The translations under genes were made by a program, and so were the position numbers. The notes beneath the pieces were generated by a model. The model did not search any database, was not told the origin of the DNA, and saw only the letters and a program-made list of their open reading frames with translations. From Stichopus chloronotus (lineage: Eukaryota > Echinodermata > Holothuroidea > Aspidochirotida > Stichopodidae): a stretch of DNA of 64,000 nt. Location of the stretch: contig CM037838.1 in assembly GCA_021234535.1 (NCBI GenBank), forward strand, positions 11,243,929 to 11,307,928, read 5' to 3'. Shown piece by piece: positions 1 through 12,999 of the stretch (position 1 is its first letter; each line of letters starts with the position of its first letter).

Positions 1-2859
1 CCACAATTATCTCACACGAACTTATTCAAATGTTCATTTAAGAAAACACCAAAACAGCCCTTGCCCATCGATCCATTCCACACACTGGGTCTGAGTTTCG
101 TTCGAAATTCTTTATCTGTGGATAGTCGAATGTACCCTACAACAAACATCTTTAAGAGTCAGGTTAAGAATCTCATCTTGGGTAAATGTAACAAACAACA
201 CTTATTTTCTATCACCTACATGCTACCATATATCCCCACTCAATTCCATATCCATACTTTTCTTCAACAAACTAAGCATTGACGAGTCACTTCATTAACC
301 CCCCCCCCCCCAATTTTTTTTTGTCCACACTTGATGCAGAGTACCATCTACCATTTTCCTTGCCGACGTTCCTACTTCCACTCTTCTCCTTCCTCCTCTC
401 TGCTCCCCTTTCATCCTACTTTTAGTATCTTTTTTTCATTATTTTACAATTTTGGCTGTACATACTTCTTGTTAAGCTTTGGTTTCTGATGTTCGATTTT
501 AGTTGGATAACTCTATTTTCTTTTGTTTGGACGTCACCTCAAGCTTGCTCTCGCAGAAGACGTCGTTCTTTTCATATATGTGTATATGCTTCTATATAAT
601 TATGCAATTAATTACAGATATAATTACATCGCTTGTATATGAAATTAAACTACTTTGAAATTCCCAGTTTAGTACAAATGAAAACAGTTATAGCCGAAAT
701 CATCAACTTATTAATTTGCTGGATATTTGAAATGATACATAGTGTGAGACAGTTACTTTAAAAAGTTGACCTATTTAGTTTTCGAATGTCTTCATATATC
801 TACTTCTGTTTCCATTCACTTCAATTCAACGGACTTTATTTCAATCTCTTTTAATAGTACAAAAAAATATTTTATGCAATCAGTATAAAATATAAAGTAA
901 AAGAGAATATGGAGTGACAACATGAAGTTATATCTTATATATATATGTAAGGTCACTCGGGGTGGTTCAGCGTGTTATGTAACTGTTGTTACTCTAGACC
1001 ATCATTCAGAGAATTGTATAGGAATAGAAATAGTAGTAATAGAAATATAGATTCATTAAAGGACTGACGTTTAGTTAAAATCCACGTAACTTAAATGACT
1101 GATTTAAATGTAATCTACAGAGATGTCTATTGCTTGCCAATAAGTTTCTGGGTTTACTTGTTTTGGACCGATTGTCGGTATACGGTGTCGGCAATATTTG
1201 CAACAAGCGAACCTGTCAAACACTATACATTAGATCAGGGAGGTGTAGCACGCCAGCCACCCCTCCCCCCCCCCCCCCGGGGGATTAGATCAGGTTAATC
1301 TTCCGTCAATGTTTTCCTCTGACAGAGGAGTCAGAATTAAATAATCATCCTACAAATACATACAAAAGTGTTCATCGTTTTATCACATTGTCATTCTGAA
1401 TCAGACCTATACTCACAAAAATGTCTATTAAACAGTTTAATGAATATTTCAGCAAAGAAAATGAAAGAAGATCAGTATTTTAGAAAGAATTTGTTTGGGA
1501 TATGCCAACTTCAAATATAGCATCATATGTAGCACCTTTTTGCATCTCGTCCATTTTAAATATGTTAAAGTGTGTGTGTGTGTGTGGGGGGGGGGGGGAC
1601 ACCTCCTCCCCTCAGATCCCTTTCACATAACATTGGCCAGTCATCAGTTTCATCATATCAGAAGTCAGAGTCTTATTCTGTCCCGAGTGACTTTGAAAAG
1701 TTTTGGAGAAAGTACGTCACAGCTTTCAATAAATAGACTGGAATCCTCTGCGGTAATTTGAAAATTTATAAGTATGATGAAGAGGTCAGCTTATTAAATT
1801 TATAGCTAAACATTGTCACATTTATGGTGGGGTCAGTGAGTACAGTTCGGTTGTAATGTCTCACATTGATGGTGAATATTAAATGTATTGTTGTCATTAA
1901 TTCTGTCACTTATACACATGCTTTTGAATTTCATTTTATTTACAAAATACAATAACGACAAAAAAGCCAATATTTGGCAAGCAATACAAAAAGTGAAGGA
2001 TGAATGCGATACAGAAAGAGCTGGAAAGAATAAAGACAAATTAATCTCAAGAAAACTAAGAGGATAGAAATGATGAAACTCGGCATGATAGATATAAAAG
2101 AAAATGAGATAAGAAGCAAGCTGTGTATGGATGTAATTCATATCAAACGATATTCAAATATGGTGGATAATACAATACAATAACTGTCAATGGCCTCTGG
2201 TCGAGTTATGACATATACTTCATATAGACGCATACGATACATATTGTTCTCCGCATGTTATCAACAGATCCCAAGAGGTGGCGAGCATGGTAAGTTATCA
2301 TGGTGACAAACTTTACAGTGATCACTTGCTACTATGATATTAATTTTGATTGTGCACATTTTATGGTGCTTTATGGTGTGTCAGGACTTGAGAGACTATA
2401 TCCGTCATCTCTTTGATATACCTAACTTCGTGGTAGTAACGAAGTAAAAAGAATCATCGATGTTGAAAAGATTAGATATATTTTAAAGTTAATTAGATAC
2501 ATTCGGCTTATCAAATGTGGCAACGTCAACTGCTCACATCTCGGGAACCACACATGAGAATTGAATGGAAGTTTTACTGAAATGGTCGGGTTAAATTTAC
2601 TCTTCAAAGTATGAAATCTATATTTGTGACTGGACCATCGTTTTAAAAGTGTATTCTATACTGATGTTAAGAAGGTCAATGAATTCAATGATGATGATAA
2701 CCTTTAATGGGTGATCAGCAGTAACCAGTGATTAATACATTGAAAATTCCGATTGTAACTTTCTATCTAATGGGATACAAGAACTGTCTAAAAAAACTCA
2801 AGTTATAAGTTCCTTCCAACGGGAACACTAGACCACATCGGTCTCCCGAGAAAGGGTGG
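1..2859. other. No gene recognised: simple repeats only
   Basis: AT-rich unique-looking DNA with C14 at 299-312, C runs at 1263-1278, and the GT/G12 repeat. The short open frames here show no motif or convincing splice pairs. Confidence 0.6.
1565..1598. repeat. (GT)n followed by G12
   Basis: GTGTGTGTGTGTGTGTGT then a G homopolymer of about 12. Confidence 0.9.
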
Positions 2860-3240
2860 GCAAGTACTCTGACCACAATTGTCAGTAATATCGAGGTTCC
2901 CCAGTATATCACACTAATTCCGATCCTTTTTTTTATTTATTTTTTTCACAAAATGACCTCATATTTGACCAGAGAGTGTAGGGCCGCAATTCCATCTATT
3001 GGGGACGCCAAGAACCATGGTGTTATATATGAGTTTGATCACAGTTGTCATGATATCCCTTCAAGTTAGTACTTTAATGCCGGGGTTTTCACATACACTA
3101 ATTGGGACCGTTTAATTTGGACTTGTTTGTCAAAGTGACCAGTCTTACTAGGCCAAACAAGTGGCATGGGTACAAACAAAATTCCATATGATGGGGACAC
3201 CAAAGATCCTAACGATATCACCCATTGTTTTAAAAGCTAC
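2860..3240. repeat. Two diverged ~190-bp tandem units
   Basis: CAATTCCATCTATTGGGGAC (2987) and AAATTCCATATGATGGGGAC (3179) are 192 bp apart. Neighbouring blocks (CACACTAATTCCGATCC / TACACTAATTGGGACCG; TTTGACCAGAGAG / AGTGACCAGTCTT) keep the offset. Non-coding. Confidence 0.55.
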
Positions 3241-5660
3241 CTGTCTACAACAGTTGCCGTGTAAACATTTGAAAAAAAAAAATCGGTTTTCTCAGATGTA
3301 ATAACATCAATTACGAGTACGATGTTTTACCATTTTCAACATACTTTCATAGAAGACTCATTGTGTCTTAACAACAGAATAGATTCAAACTATCCATTGA
3401 GATGGTTTACACTTCCAGTTGTCTGACTATCCCTAAGAGTCGAGGGATCTAGCTCTCTTCTGAAAGATACAGTTGTCGTGGGCATTACTCAAACACTTGA
3501 GCTTTTACGGTATAGTGCTACACTAAGAGTTACAATTTCAATCTTCGACATTAAAGGTTAAATCTAAACCTTCTCCCTCAAATTAAGCAAGTCAATTATT
3601 CCAGTCTATATTTGCTGGTTATATCGAGTTAAAAGATGCCACAATGCAAATAAAGTACTAGGAATTATACATTAAAGTGATTGTGTGGGTAGGCAAAAAA
3701 CTAAAAACATTGGAATTTCATCTCCAAAAGTTTGGTAAGGCTTTTGATTACACCATTCAGACAATCTGGGAAAATAAATAGGTTGCAGTTGGTTAATTTT
3801 GCCATATGATTTCAAATTCTTCTAACATAACGACAAAAAGTGTAGAATACGATAATGTAGTGGTTGACAGTTTTCATTCAAATCAACTGTGTGCTTCTTT
3901 GAGCAAGCCAATGGGAAGTATACTAGTATTGAATATTCAGTTAACAACTCAGGATCACTGACGCCGCGGGCAAGGTTGTGTTCAGTTCGTAGGTTATTTG
4001 TTAATACAGTGTTTCCTTTCACCAAATACTTCAATTCCCAATACCTACCAAGGAGCGACGACTTGAGTAGTATGTTTTTGATACACTAGTGAGACCTGTA
4101 CTGTTGCATATTCAGTATGTAGGCGGTTATAGTAAGAACCGTTAATTTTCAAATTTGATTTCTGTTTCTTACTGTTTTTATGCCAATCCCATTGCTTTTC
4201 GAAGTAGTTATTGTCATTTGCCTTCATTGAAAGACATAGTCCGTTCATGTACAACCTCGCGTGTACATTTAAAATAAAGAAAAAGTTAAGATCATACATA
4301 ATGTTATCTTTTTGGCTTTTCAGTACACACGCAATCACTTTAAGTAGCTGAGAGGAGCCCAAATTGGCAGACTATATTATGCAATGTTTTTGAAAGCGGC
4401 TAATTTGGTTAATGCGAATTAATCTGAGTAAGGGAGTGTCAGCGCAAAAGCGAATTCATTAGGTTTGCTGTTATTAACAAAGAGCAAGAGGAGAGATCGC
4501 TCCGTCGGAACTGGGACTGGACCGTATCAGAAAAGGTCGGAGAACCTGCAGTTGGCTCAAGCACACGCCATAGAAGTGATTTTCTACAACTAATAATGAG
4601 TGTTGAATAATGTTATTATTAGGGTGTGCACGATGCATTAAAATGCCAGATGTCATCCCTCCATATGAAATATCTTTTTTCACAAAATTGTAACAAATAT
4701 AATAAAAATCGAATGGTTTAGCCCATATTATGGCGGGAAATTTGATGCAAAGTTATCTCTTTTTTTCGGTTAACTGCTTATTTAGGCTGCTATTTAGGAT
4801 ATTCCTTGTTACGTAATGCTAACAAAAAGTCGCCATGGTCATCATCATTGGATATACTGATTCATTGGATTATTGGATCATAAAATGGTTACAGACACCA
4901 CTCTTGATATGATAGCACTATTTGGTTTAAATCTATTATAGGTTTAAATTCGTGGCTTATGACGGAAGCTTATTAGCATAATTATGCAATTGTGACATAT
5001 TTCTCCTGTCAGGATTCTTAAATGGCCATATTATGTAATAATTCAAGACATAGATTTAGACCTCATGTTGATGCGATAGCACAATTTGAAGGACGGATTT
5101 GACGGATATAACAGTTTAAATTGCTTACGTACATTTGACAATGGAATGACGCCATTTGATTGTGTAAATACTCGTCTAATCCTTAACTGGATACAGATGT
5201 GTTTTAAAAACTTCATTTACAGCCAGTTGCAATGTTGCAATTTGAATTATTAGGGGGAAGGTAATAAATTTACTGCACTTAATAGACTGGATGAAAACAT
5301 GTATCCATCCAATCGATGCAGAATATCGAATGACTGAAGTATCAAAGTACCAATGTTATAACCTGGAAATTGATATGAACATTAACATATTATGACAATA
5401 CTCCCACCCCCCCCCCCTCCCAGCCGCAAAGAGGTCATAACAAGATCAAACCCACTCACATCAGTTGGCTTGCTTTGAAATTGATGTAACATACTTGGGT
5501 AAGAAGGGGTGGGGTAGGGATAAAGGATAGACTCTAAACTTGTACCAACACGTGAAGGAAGAAAGTCACAAATAATCAGCTTGACCAGACACGCTACGAT
5601 AAACCTGGAAGATTAGAATAAATATATATGTAGAAAAACACAAGATTAATGAAGAATTTG
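3241..5660. other. No gene recognised
   Basis: Probable NLR-downstream or intergenic DNA. A 105-codon minus-strand frame (4362-4045) starts after an acceptor-like CTCCTCTCAG but has no recognisable pattern. A C/T tract lies at 5401-5418. Confidence 0.5.
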
Positions 5661-5721
5661 AAATTTAATATTTAATATAAGTAAACATGATGTGTACGGT
5701 AACAATGTAATATTACAATAC

Positions 5722-5801
5722 CTAGTTTAACTTTTCTACATTTCAGTAAAGGTAGAATCAATCCAACTGGAATAGTTTCTGACAGCTGATAATCCCGAAA
5801 C
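5722..5801 (-). CDS. Second NLR locus: LRR-like exon (exon-5 type)
   Basis: It starts after the acceptor CTTCTCTCAATAG. One base completes a lysine codon carried from the exon at 11791, then it reads FRDYQLSETIPVGLILPLLK and CRKVKL. This matches exon 5 of the main NLR in pattern, length and phase. The donor CTAG|GTATTG is weak; if it is not used the frame runs to a TAA at about 5662. I could not find the exon-6 type partner below this point. A start at MMMTLLLSIGFG in another frame is probably fortuitous. Confidence 0.5.
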
Positions 5802-5829
5802 CTATTGAGAGAAGCAGAGTCATCATCAT

Positions 5830-8359
5830 TGTATTAAGGGATAGATGTTGGTGAATATCCTCTGAAGCCTGATTCATTATGCAATAAAAAATATAAGTAA
5901 TGAGATATCATTTTTATTTTATGAGTGAAATTAAAAAAGATCAACGTGATTCGTGTTCATTTATATTTTTTCTTAATGCTAATGGTTCTCTGACACAGAA
6001 GTCCTCGCCAACCGACAACTAATCAGAGAGGATTATGTGCTGCAATTTGCTCAAGGCGGATACAAGATTGATACAATGTACTCTAATTAATATTTTGAGG
6101 TGAAACAATAGAGTTGGCAAGACTTGCATGACTTGAGCTTTAACAACAGTAATAGTAAAACTGTAAATTGACCACAACAAGAATAAGTCTCTTCATCTTT
6201 CTATTCTGTCTGATTTTGCTTTATAGTCTACCTTTGTTAACTGCTTCCTATTTTGTTTCCTTTTACATTACACCTTTCCATGAACTGAAAAAAAAAAAAA
6301 CTCTTTTGCTGCTTCAGTTTCTTTTTTATTGAATTACTTCCATATAATTATATATACATTTGTTATGAATATACTGTTAATCATGTAGCAGCTCCTTGAT
6401 TTAAGTTAGTCTGAGACTGACATCAAGTCAACAATGATGTTGTTAACTTTACCCAGTTGAATGCAGATGACTTATTTTGAGATTTCAAGAGATTACTATA
6501 TGTCAACTTTATCCCACTGGAACAAAAAAACAAAAACAAAAACAAAAAACAAATATACATCGTCTAGATTATGTTCGCTTTCATCAAGCAGGAAATATGC
6601 GTTGAACATTCCAATAATTATTCCAGTACCGTATTTATGGTCAGGGTAGGGGCAAGGGTTCTGTCACTCCACGTTTTCCTTAAGAGACGGTCTGTCGGTA
6701 CATTTGCTAGTCATGTCATTGCATCATGTCATTGTAAAAAAAAAAAAAATGCTCAATAGGCATATCGCATAGTTAAGCATACTGTTTTTCATCTACCTCA
6801 AAACTTGAACTATACCTCCACCACCAAGTGTTTTTATTTTCTATTTTTTTCTTGTCCTTGTTTTAACTTCCAAGTAATTTTAAATATTGACCTAAGGTTG
6901 ACCTTCAGCCATTCCATACTTAAATCTTATACATTTTTTTTTAATAATTATTTTATATTATTTATCATTTTATTAGAATAATAAAAATAATAATACAAAA
7001 ATATTATCATGTTCTAGACAGCACTTCAAGGATTTTGTCAGTCAGGTAAATTTGCGTTATCAAAGGTGAACTAATATAAATAGAGTAGCAACTCGGATAT
7101 TGCAAGTAAAGAAGAGAGACATATGGACCGAAAATGAGACAATTACTTCAGTAAACCGCTCTTTTTAACTAATTTTACAAGCTAACCTGAATAAAAAGTC
7201 TACAAAAAGGTTTTGCAAAATGAAAGTGATGTTAAGGAGGAGGATGTCCCATGCAAGAAAGTGTCGAGAGTACCATTTCAAGAGCTTATTATCGAGACTG
7301 ACAAGGGCGATTTCTAACAATCTAGTTAGTAGTTTTTTTTTTTTTTTAGCTACATACTTGTTACACTCTCTGCTAACTTGCTGTAATGAAGCTCTGCTGC
7401 GATAGTCCACCCTACGATTCTCAGATCAATTCGCCATACAAAGTCGTGTTAGCTTCACTGTAGCAGAGACACAACGTATTTTCATATCACAATGTAACAC
7501 CAGCACAGTTTCCTTACTGTAGCTACATGCCCACTATAATGAACAGTTCTAGGTCGGTCTCCGTTCTATACTCGTGCGACACTCGATCGACTCTAATTCG
7601 ATGCCTGCTCGGTATTCTTTAGGGCGCAGACCGATTCTTGACGACCAAACAGGGCGAATAACGTTCAGAATCGGCTCAGCTTGTGCATGTGAGAAACAAT
7701 TACATGTGGGAACTACTCGGCCCACTCCTATATTGTTTCCTAGAGAAGTCCATAAGAAGAAGAGAGATATGAACGGTTCCCGTTCCTTCACAAACACAGA
7801 AAATTGAGCTGAGAATATTGGCATTTGCTCACATCGACTTTATAACAGGTATCGCTAATGCTATGTTGACAGCAGAAGAGAGAGAGACGCAAAGAAAGTC
7901 CCAATCACAGAATAAAGGCAGCGGGTGTATACTTGGCGAATGAGGTGACTTTTGAAAAATGTTGAGACCCTTGCACTACCCAAAAAATACAATAGTAATG
8001 TTCAAAATGATAACTGGCTTCTTTTAGAAGAAGTGATGCTGGTTGCCAACAATCATGTATTCTACATTTTGGAGTATTTAAAGTTTATTTAAAGGTGAAA
8101 TTTGTACAAAAGATTTACAGAAAAGAGAGAAATTGAAACCTGAAAATTTAACAGAAATGAAACTAAAAAAGTAAAGAACGTATTTTTGTTTCCTTCTTCA
8201 ATATGGTGCTTATTTTCTTTCTATTTGTTATTCTTTGTGCACCCCCCCCCCCTTCTTCTTTTCCCCTTCACAACGTAGCATATGCAGCTTTACGATAGTG
8301 CTTTGATACTACATGTTAAGTAGTTCTATCTGACTACTAAAGATTGACACTGGCTTTTA
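5830..8359. other. Intron-like DNA with a CpG-richer patch at 7540-7700
   Basis: Between the two exons of the second NLR locus. The patch (GGTCGGTCTCCG..CTCGATCGACTC) is open on both strands for 77-91 codons, but neither translation looks conserved. Otherwise poly-A and poly-T runs. Confidence 0.5.
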
Positions 8360-9069
8360 CATCAACGTGCAGTCACCGGTGGCCTGCCAGTCATCGCCAG
8401 GAGCCGCCATGAAGTCGTGAGCAGAGTAGGATAAGATTTACGAACCGTCGCCACTTAGTCGGCTAATCACAGTGCGGGGTTCGGACATCACCAGTAGGGA
8501 GCTATACCGGCACCCGACAGGCAGATTAATTTAAGCATATGTTGACCTGGCGATCGGACGATGTGCCAGGTGACATTGTCGGGACAATAACAGATTGATA
8601 CGCGATGACTTTACAATGCCCAAAGTCGGGACTGATTTTAAATTCGAATTAAAATGAACCCGGCCCCCACACGGGGTACGTAAATTCCCTGGTACGTACA
8701 AGAGAATTACGGGCGTCCGGCGATAGTGCCTAAAAATACACCCAGAGCTAATTGTTAACCCATCGGGATTTAATTGTGATTGGACGCTATGAACAATGTA
8801 CCGGTGTAGATCATTTTTTGTATCAATGTCAGTTATTAACTTATGGAAGCCAATACGGAACATGTAACACGAAACAGATTTAGGACCGCTTAGTAACCTT
8901 AAGTCTATTGTTAATGCGTAATTTTGTTTTTGTTATGTTTGTCGTTTTTGTTGTTGTTTTCTGTTAGTTTCTTTTGGACCATATTTCCAGTCCTACATTT
9001 CTGTAAATATTGTTAGTCAGTAAACGCTGAAGAAGACTCCAGGGGAGTCGAAAATTTCGTTTCTACAAT
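8360..9069 (+). repeat. GC-contrasting dispersed-repeat-like segment with tail hairpin
   Basis: Richer in GC and CpG than its surroundings (CCGGTGGCCTGCCAG.., GCGGGGTTCGGACATC). It ends in CTGAAGA, a perfect hairpin GACTCC-AGG-GGAGTC (9035-9049), GAAAATTTCG and then a (TATC) tail. That ending is typical of some retroelement 3' ends, but no coding or named family is evident. The hairpin flanked by CTGAAGA and GAAA superficially resembles a hammerhead core, with a mismatch and no convincing stem III. Confidence 0.35.
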
Positions 9070-9076
9070 ATATTAC

Positions 9077-9108
<32 letters not shown>

Positions 9109-9192
9109 TTACCTATCTACCTACTTACCTACCTACCTACATACATATATACGTACATACATATATACGTACATACATACCTACGTACATAC
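9070..9192. repeat. (TATC)n then (CTAC/ATAC)n microsatellite
   Basis: Seven-fold TATC followed by CTACCTAC and ACATACATATAT/GTACATAC units. It forms the junction between the 8.4-9.07 kb repeat and the truncated LINE. Confidence 0.95.
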
Positions 9193-10478
9193 ACAGTATT
9201 TACAATACAAGGAATGTTTTCACTGATAAAGCGACCTTTAATATATCTTGTTTTAGTAGGACTAATAATTTAATCAAGAACTTTCTGAACTCTAGGTGCT
9301 AATACCTTAGAACAAATTTTGTAATTTGTGTTTAAATGAGAATGTGAACGAAGTTTTTTTTTGGAAAAATATGATATTCGTTTGGTTTTGGTATAAGAGT
9401 AATTAGGTCACGGGACTGCTCACAAGAAAGGGAGGCTTTTTGAAAGCCACAATTAAGAGAATTAGTAACCTTCCTAACAATCTGTGGCCAAAAATGTTTA
9501 TAAATTCCTGCTAATAGCCCGTCGCTACCTGTACATTTCCCATTGCACATTTAGAAAAGGGAACTTTTACACTCCTCTTCTGATAAAAAACCATCACATT
9601 AACTTGAATCATCCGCATTTAAAGTTGCAGAAATTTTAAAATTACGAAAAAATGGAGCGAGGATTATCTTCGGGTAAGAGTACAAGCCATTGTAAAATAA
9701 AAATAATTCGAAATGATTTGAATTTGTATCTGTAGTAGTCAAACCCGATTGAGTCTTTAATTTAGGAATGACATTGGCAATGACAATGACATTGTTTTTT
9801 TCTCACCTTGCCATAACCCACCTGGCTTTAGAGCGAACAATAATACCTTGTAACGTATAATCAAACAGTTGCTCAAGCTTATGTCTTTCAAGTAACAACT
9901 TATCATATGTATCTAAGGAGCACGTAATATGGTAATATTTCTCTAACTGTTACAAGTTTTTTACAACTTCTTTTTCCCTATTTCCTCTGCTCTGTGGAAA
10001 TTCAATTTACAAAGGACTGGACCCCTTTTTTTGAGAATACAGAAGTAGGTGTGAATTCACAATAGAATGATCCAAATGTAAACTGCGAGAGAAGAAACTA
10101 TTAGTAATCGGTGATTCTAAATTGCGTGAAATGAGAAAAAAGTCAAGTCGGCAGAAACTACCTGATGTTATATTTAACCTCCAAGTGAAATCTGTTTTGT
10201 ATGGGTTCCTCTCCCTCCAAATATCAATTAAGTCAAAAGTCGACATTAACTCTAGACATTTTGATCTAGCATTGAAATTAGTCCTTGAAATTTCTCCATG
10301 TTTATCTAACTATAAATTAAAAACAAAATTAAAGTCGCCCTTAATGATAAGCGAATTACTAGAAAAATCATTAAGTTTCAACAATATTCTATGGAAGAAA
10401 TCTCGTCGTCCCCATTTGGACCGTACAAACAAACGACAGCAAAATTTCTTGTTAGAGTTCTGTCTGCTTTACAATTAG
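9190..10478 (-). pseudogene. Tx1/L1-like LINE fragment: endonuclease and start of RT
   Basis: Minus-strand pieces read as an apurinic-type endonuclease (LYGPNGDD near 10.42 kb, GDFN, then DLIDIWRERNP and RLDFFLIS at 10246-10030). They are followed by the first RT blocks (NGKCTGSDG, FQKASLSCEQSRDLITLIPK at 9550-9340; YIKGRFISENI near 9.21 kb in a shifted frame). Frames are broken several times. The copy ends in a (TATC)/(ACAT) microsatellite at about 9190, so the RT core and 3' end are missing. It is a dead fragment. Confidence 0.75.
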
Positions 10479-10680
10479 GCCTGCGGTGTATGTGATTTCT
10501 GGTACTGCGTTGGCCTATGTCTTAATTGCTTGTATCTTGTTTCTGCCATTGAGTCGTAATTCTAGAACTTGTCTCAGTCTCTTTCTGTATGTTGATGTAG
10601 TCTTATTTATGACATCTTTCTCTTTGTTTTGCATGTTCTGTAGTATGCCAAGGTACTTGAATCAATCACTGATGTAAGCA
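10460..10680 (-). pseudogene. Fragment of a second non-LTR clade (RT thumb region)
   Basis: The minus strand reads FKYLGILQNMQNKEKDV, YRKRLRQVLE, LNGRNKIQAIKT, a stop, then ANAVPEITYTAG. From memory of the family, this is the post-RT region of non-LTR elements whose proteins end in a (K/R)RPDI..IDVAIP domain. A piece of such an element, possibly the same family, is at 44890-45345. It abuts the Tx1-like fragment to its left, so two unrelated retroelements are juxtaposed here. Confidence 0.6.
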
Positions 10681-10714
10681 TTCCTGATCTTTCCAATGGC
10701 AGGTCAAGGCCATC

Positions 10715-10798
10715 GGTTACTCCTTCTCCCTCTCCTTCTCCTTCTCCTTCTCCTTCTCCTCATTCTCATTCCCATTCTCATTCTTATTCTCATTAATA
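10715..10798. repeat. (CTCCTT)n then (CATTCT)n pyrimidine repeat
   Basis: CCTTCTCCTTCTCC units grade into CTCATTCCCATTCTCATTC. Simple sequence between retroelement debris and unique DNA. Confidence 0.9.
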
Positions 10799-11790
10799 CA
10801 CTAATCAAGTAAACAGAATTGGATTTCTTTTTAACGCATAAAATCGATGACTCATCTGGGAAACATAACATCACACCGAAAGTGGTAGCAATTGCCGGTA
10901 TTCAATTATAAAATATGGCTGAGGAACATACAACAAAGGAAGTGACGGAGACTCCTCTACGAAATAAAAAAAAGTTTACTGTAATAGTTGTCTCGATAGA
11001 TCCCTAAGTTAATTTAAGACCCCGGATCAGTGCAATGAAGTGCAATTAAACAGTTTACCGCAATTAATGAATAAAGATTAGATATACGTAGGTCGTTAAG
11101 ATAATTAAGATAACATTAGTCTGAAAGTGACGATATGTTTGATATATGTTCACCAGAATTGATAAGCGTTAAATATGATACAATAACTTTATTATACGTT
11201 AAGATATCTTTATTTTACGATTTGCTAATCGTCATACAGTTCTTGCTAATTTGATGATATATTGTCGTATTTATTTGACACATAATTCAGTGAGTTTTAT
11301 ATACTTTTCAATTAATTAGATACATCGTATTTGCATATTATCTGTTCTTCCTTATTAGCCAATGTACTTTTTTTACTTTCTTCCTTTTGTCTTTAGGCAA
11401 TCCCCCTAAGTTTTGGTGTAGACTATAAAAACATTAATGACACTTGGTGACTTGGCTTTCCGGAAAAATAGCTACAAATAATTTAAAAAAATAATAAATT
11501 TCAATCAATTCCTATCTACAAGAAAACAGATTTTCAATCAACTCCTATCTACAAGAAAATAGCTTTTAATACAAACATTGATTTACGTTAACGATAACCT
11601 AAATTTGTAAAATAACTTTGTAACATAATTACCTAGATTCAGCTAGATTAACTAGATTCAACCGTTTGTATTTAAAATGATACCTTTTACTTTCTACCTT
11701 CATGTTTTAATGTAACCGATAGCTTGTGTTAGACCAAATCAATTCACTGAACTGTCATAATTATTCTAACATATACAGAGGAATACTTAC

Positions 11791-11952
11791 TTCAGCACCT
11801 TTAAACTTTTAAACTGTAAGGAGTAACCGAAGATGGCCACAAACTCTTCATTAGTTAGTCTCCTGTTGTAGTCATTGATCTCTAGCCGCTGGAGTGAACT
11901 CAGGACAGAGAGAGAGAGACCAGACTGAAGCATAAGACCAGACTCAGATACT
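11791..11952 (-). CDS. Second NLR locus: LRR-like exon (exon-4 type)
   Basis: 162 bases between the acceptor TGTTTTCCTAG and a perfect donor (CTGAA|GTAAGT). It is a symmetric exon that starts needing two bases and ends with two. It reads VSESGLMLQSGLSLSVLSSL, QRLEINDYNRRLTNEEFVAI then FGYSLQFKSLKVL. The block LxxLxIN..RRLTNEEFVAIFGYSLQFKSLK parallels exon 4 of the main NLR. No NACHT exon lies between it and the main gene, so it is either a further 3' exon of that gene or part of a decayed or rearranged paralogue. Confidence 0.6.
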
Positions 11953-12434
11953 CTAGGAAAACAGCGAAATAGATGAACACTGGAGATGGAAATCTAGAAT
12001 GAAAGAATAGAGTCAAGGATAATACAATAAATATAATAAATAAATTTGGATTAGAACTATAATGACCAATATTATGATAACATTACTAATATTAAAAAAA
12101 ATTGTAATATCTCTCCAGTTAATCTTTTGTCAAAAAAGTTATCGTTAGTTACTCATTGTTTTGAGTACCACAGTGTAATAAATGTGATCAAAGCTACAAT
12201 CTTGGACACAATTGTTGGGACACTTCGTCATACGTTGCAAATAGAAAGCTGAATTTTAAGGTGAGAAGATAACATGAAATCCCGCGCCCCTTCCTAATGT
12301 TGCACTATAGAAGTGAATGTAACCTTTAAAGAGCAATCCTATAGCCGACATTGAACGGGGGCGAGGGATATCCAAAGGTACTTTGTCCAAGATTGTAGCT
12401 GAAATGCGGTCATTGCAAATATTGACCAGTGCTT

Positions 12435-12492
12435 ATATATATATATATATAGATATATATATATATATAGATATATATATATATATATAGAT
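12435..12492. repeat. (AT)n with periodic AG interruptions
   Basis: Alternating TA tracts broken by TAGATA every ~20 bases. Simple repeat. Confidence 0.95.
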
Positions 12493-12999
12493 ATCGTATC
12501 AATATAGCAAGACATTCTCTTCAACTTAGTAGACCTTTCTCAAAATGGGAGGAAGAAGAATTTGAAGGATTATTAAACGTTTTAATATTCCACTCCGTTT
12601 CTTTGTTCTAATGATGTGCTTGTTCGATGGTTTTAGTATCGAGTGCTGCACAAAAATTATTCTGACAAATGAATATCTAAATAATATTAAAGTAGTCTCC
12701 TCAATTTTTCTTTTCCCTCCATTTTTATTTTTCTTGAACTTTCTTATTTTACAATATTTACTGTCTTACAAGTAATAAATGGCTGTGGGACTTAAAACAT
12801 AATATAAATAATTACCTCTTTTCATGGTTACACAAAACTGGTAACCAACCAGACTATGGTTACAATGGTATGCATTCATTATTTGAAAAGGAAAAGGCTA
12901 CATCTGAACAAGGGTCCATTAATCGATCGAGTAAACAATGAGAAAAACATACAATTGAACATAAATATTCTCCATCTTCCACAAACTTAGAACTGGACC

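Noticed and set aside
5760..5832. A minus-strand signal-peptide-like start, MMMTLLLSIGFGIISC.
   Set aside because: The frame closes after a few codons, and the same bases are better explained as the acceptor and start of an NLR exon-5-type module in another frame.
9027..9060. A possible hammerhead ribozyme (CTGAAGA, stem, GAAA).
   Set aside because: The core has a mismatch and I could not form a stem III or place a cleavage site; kept only as a hairpin.
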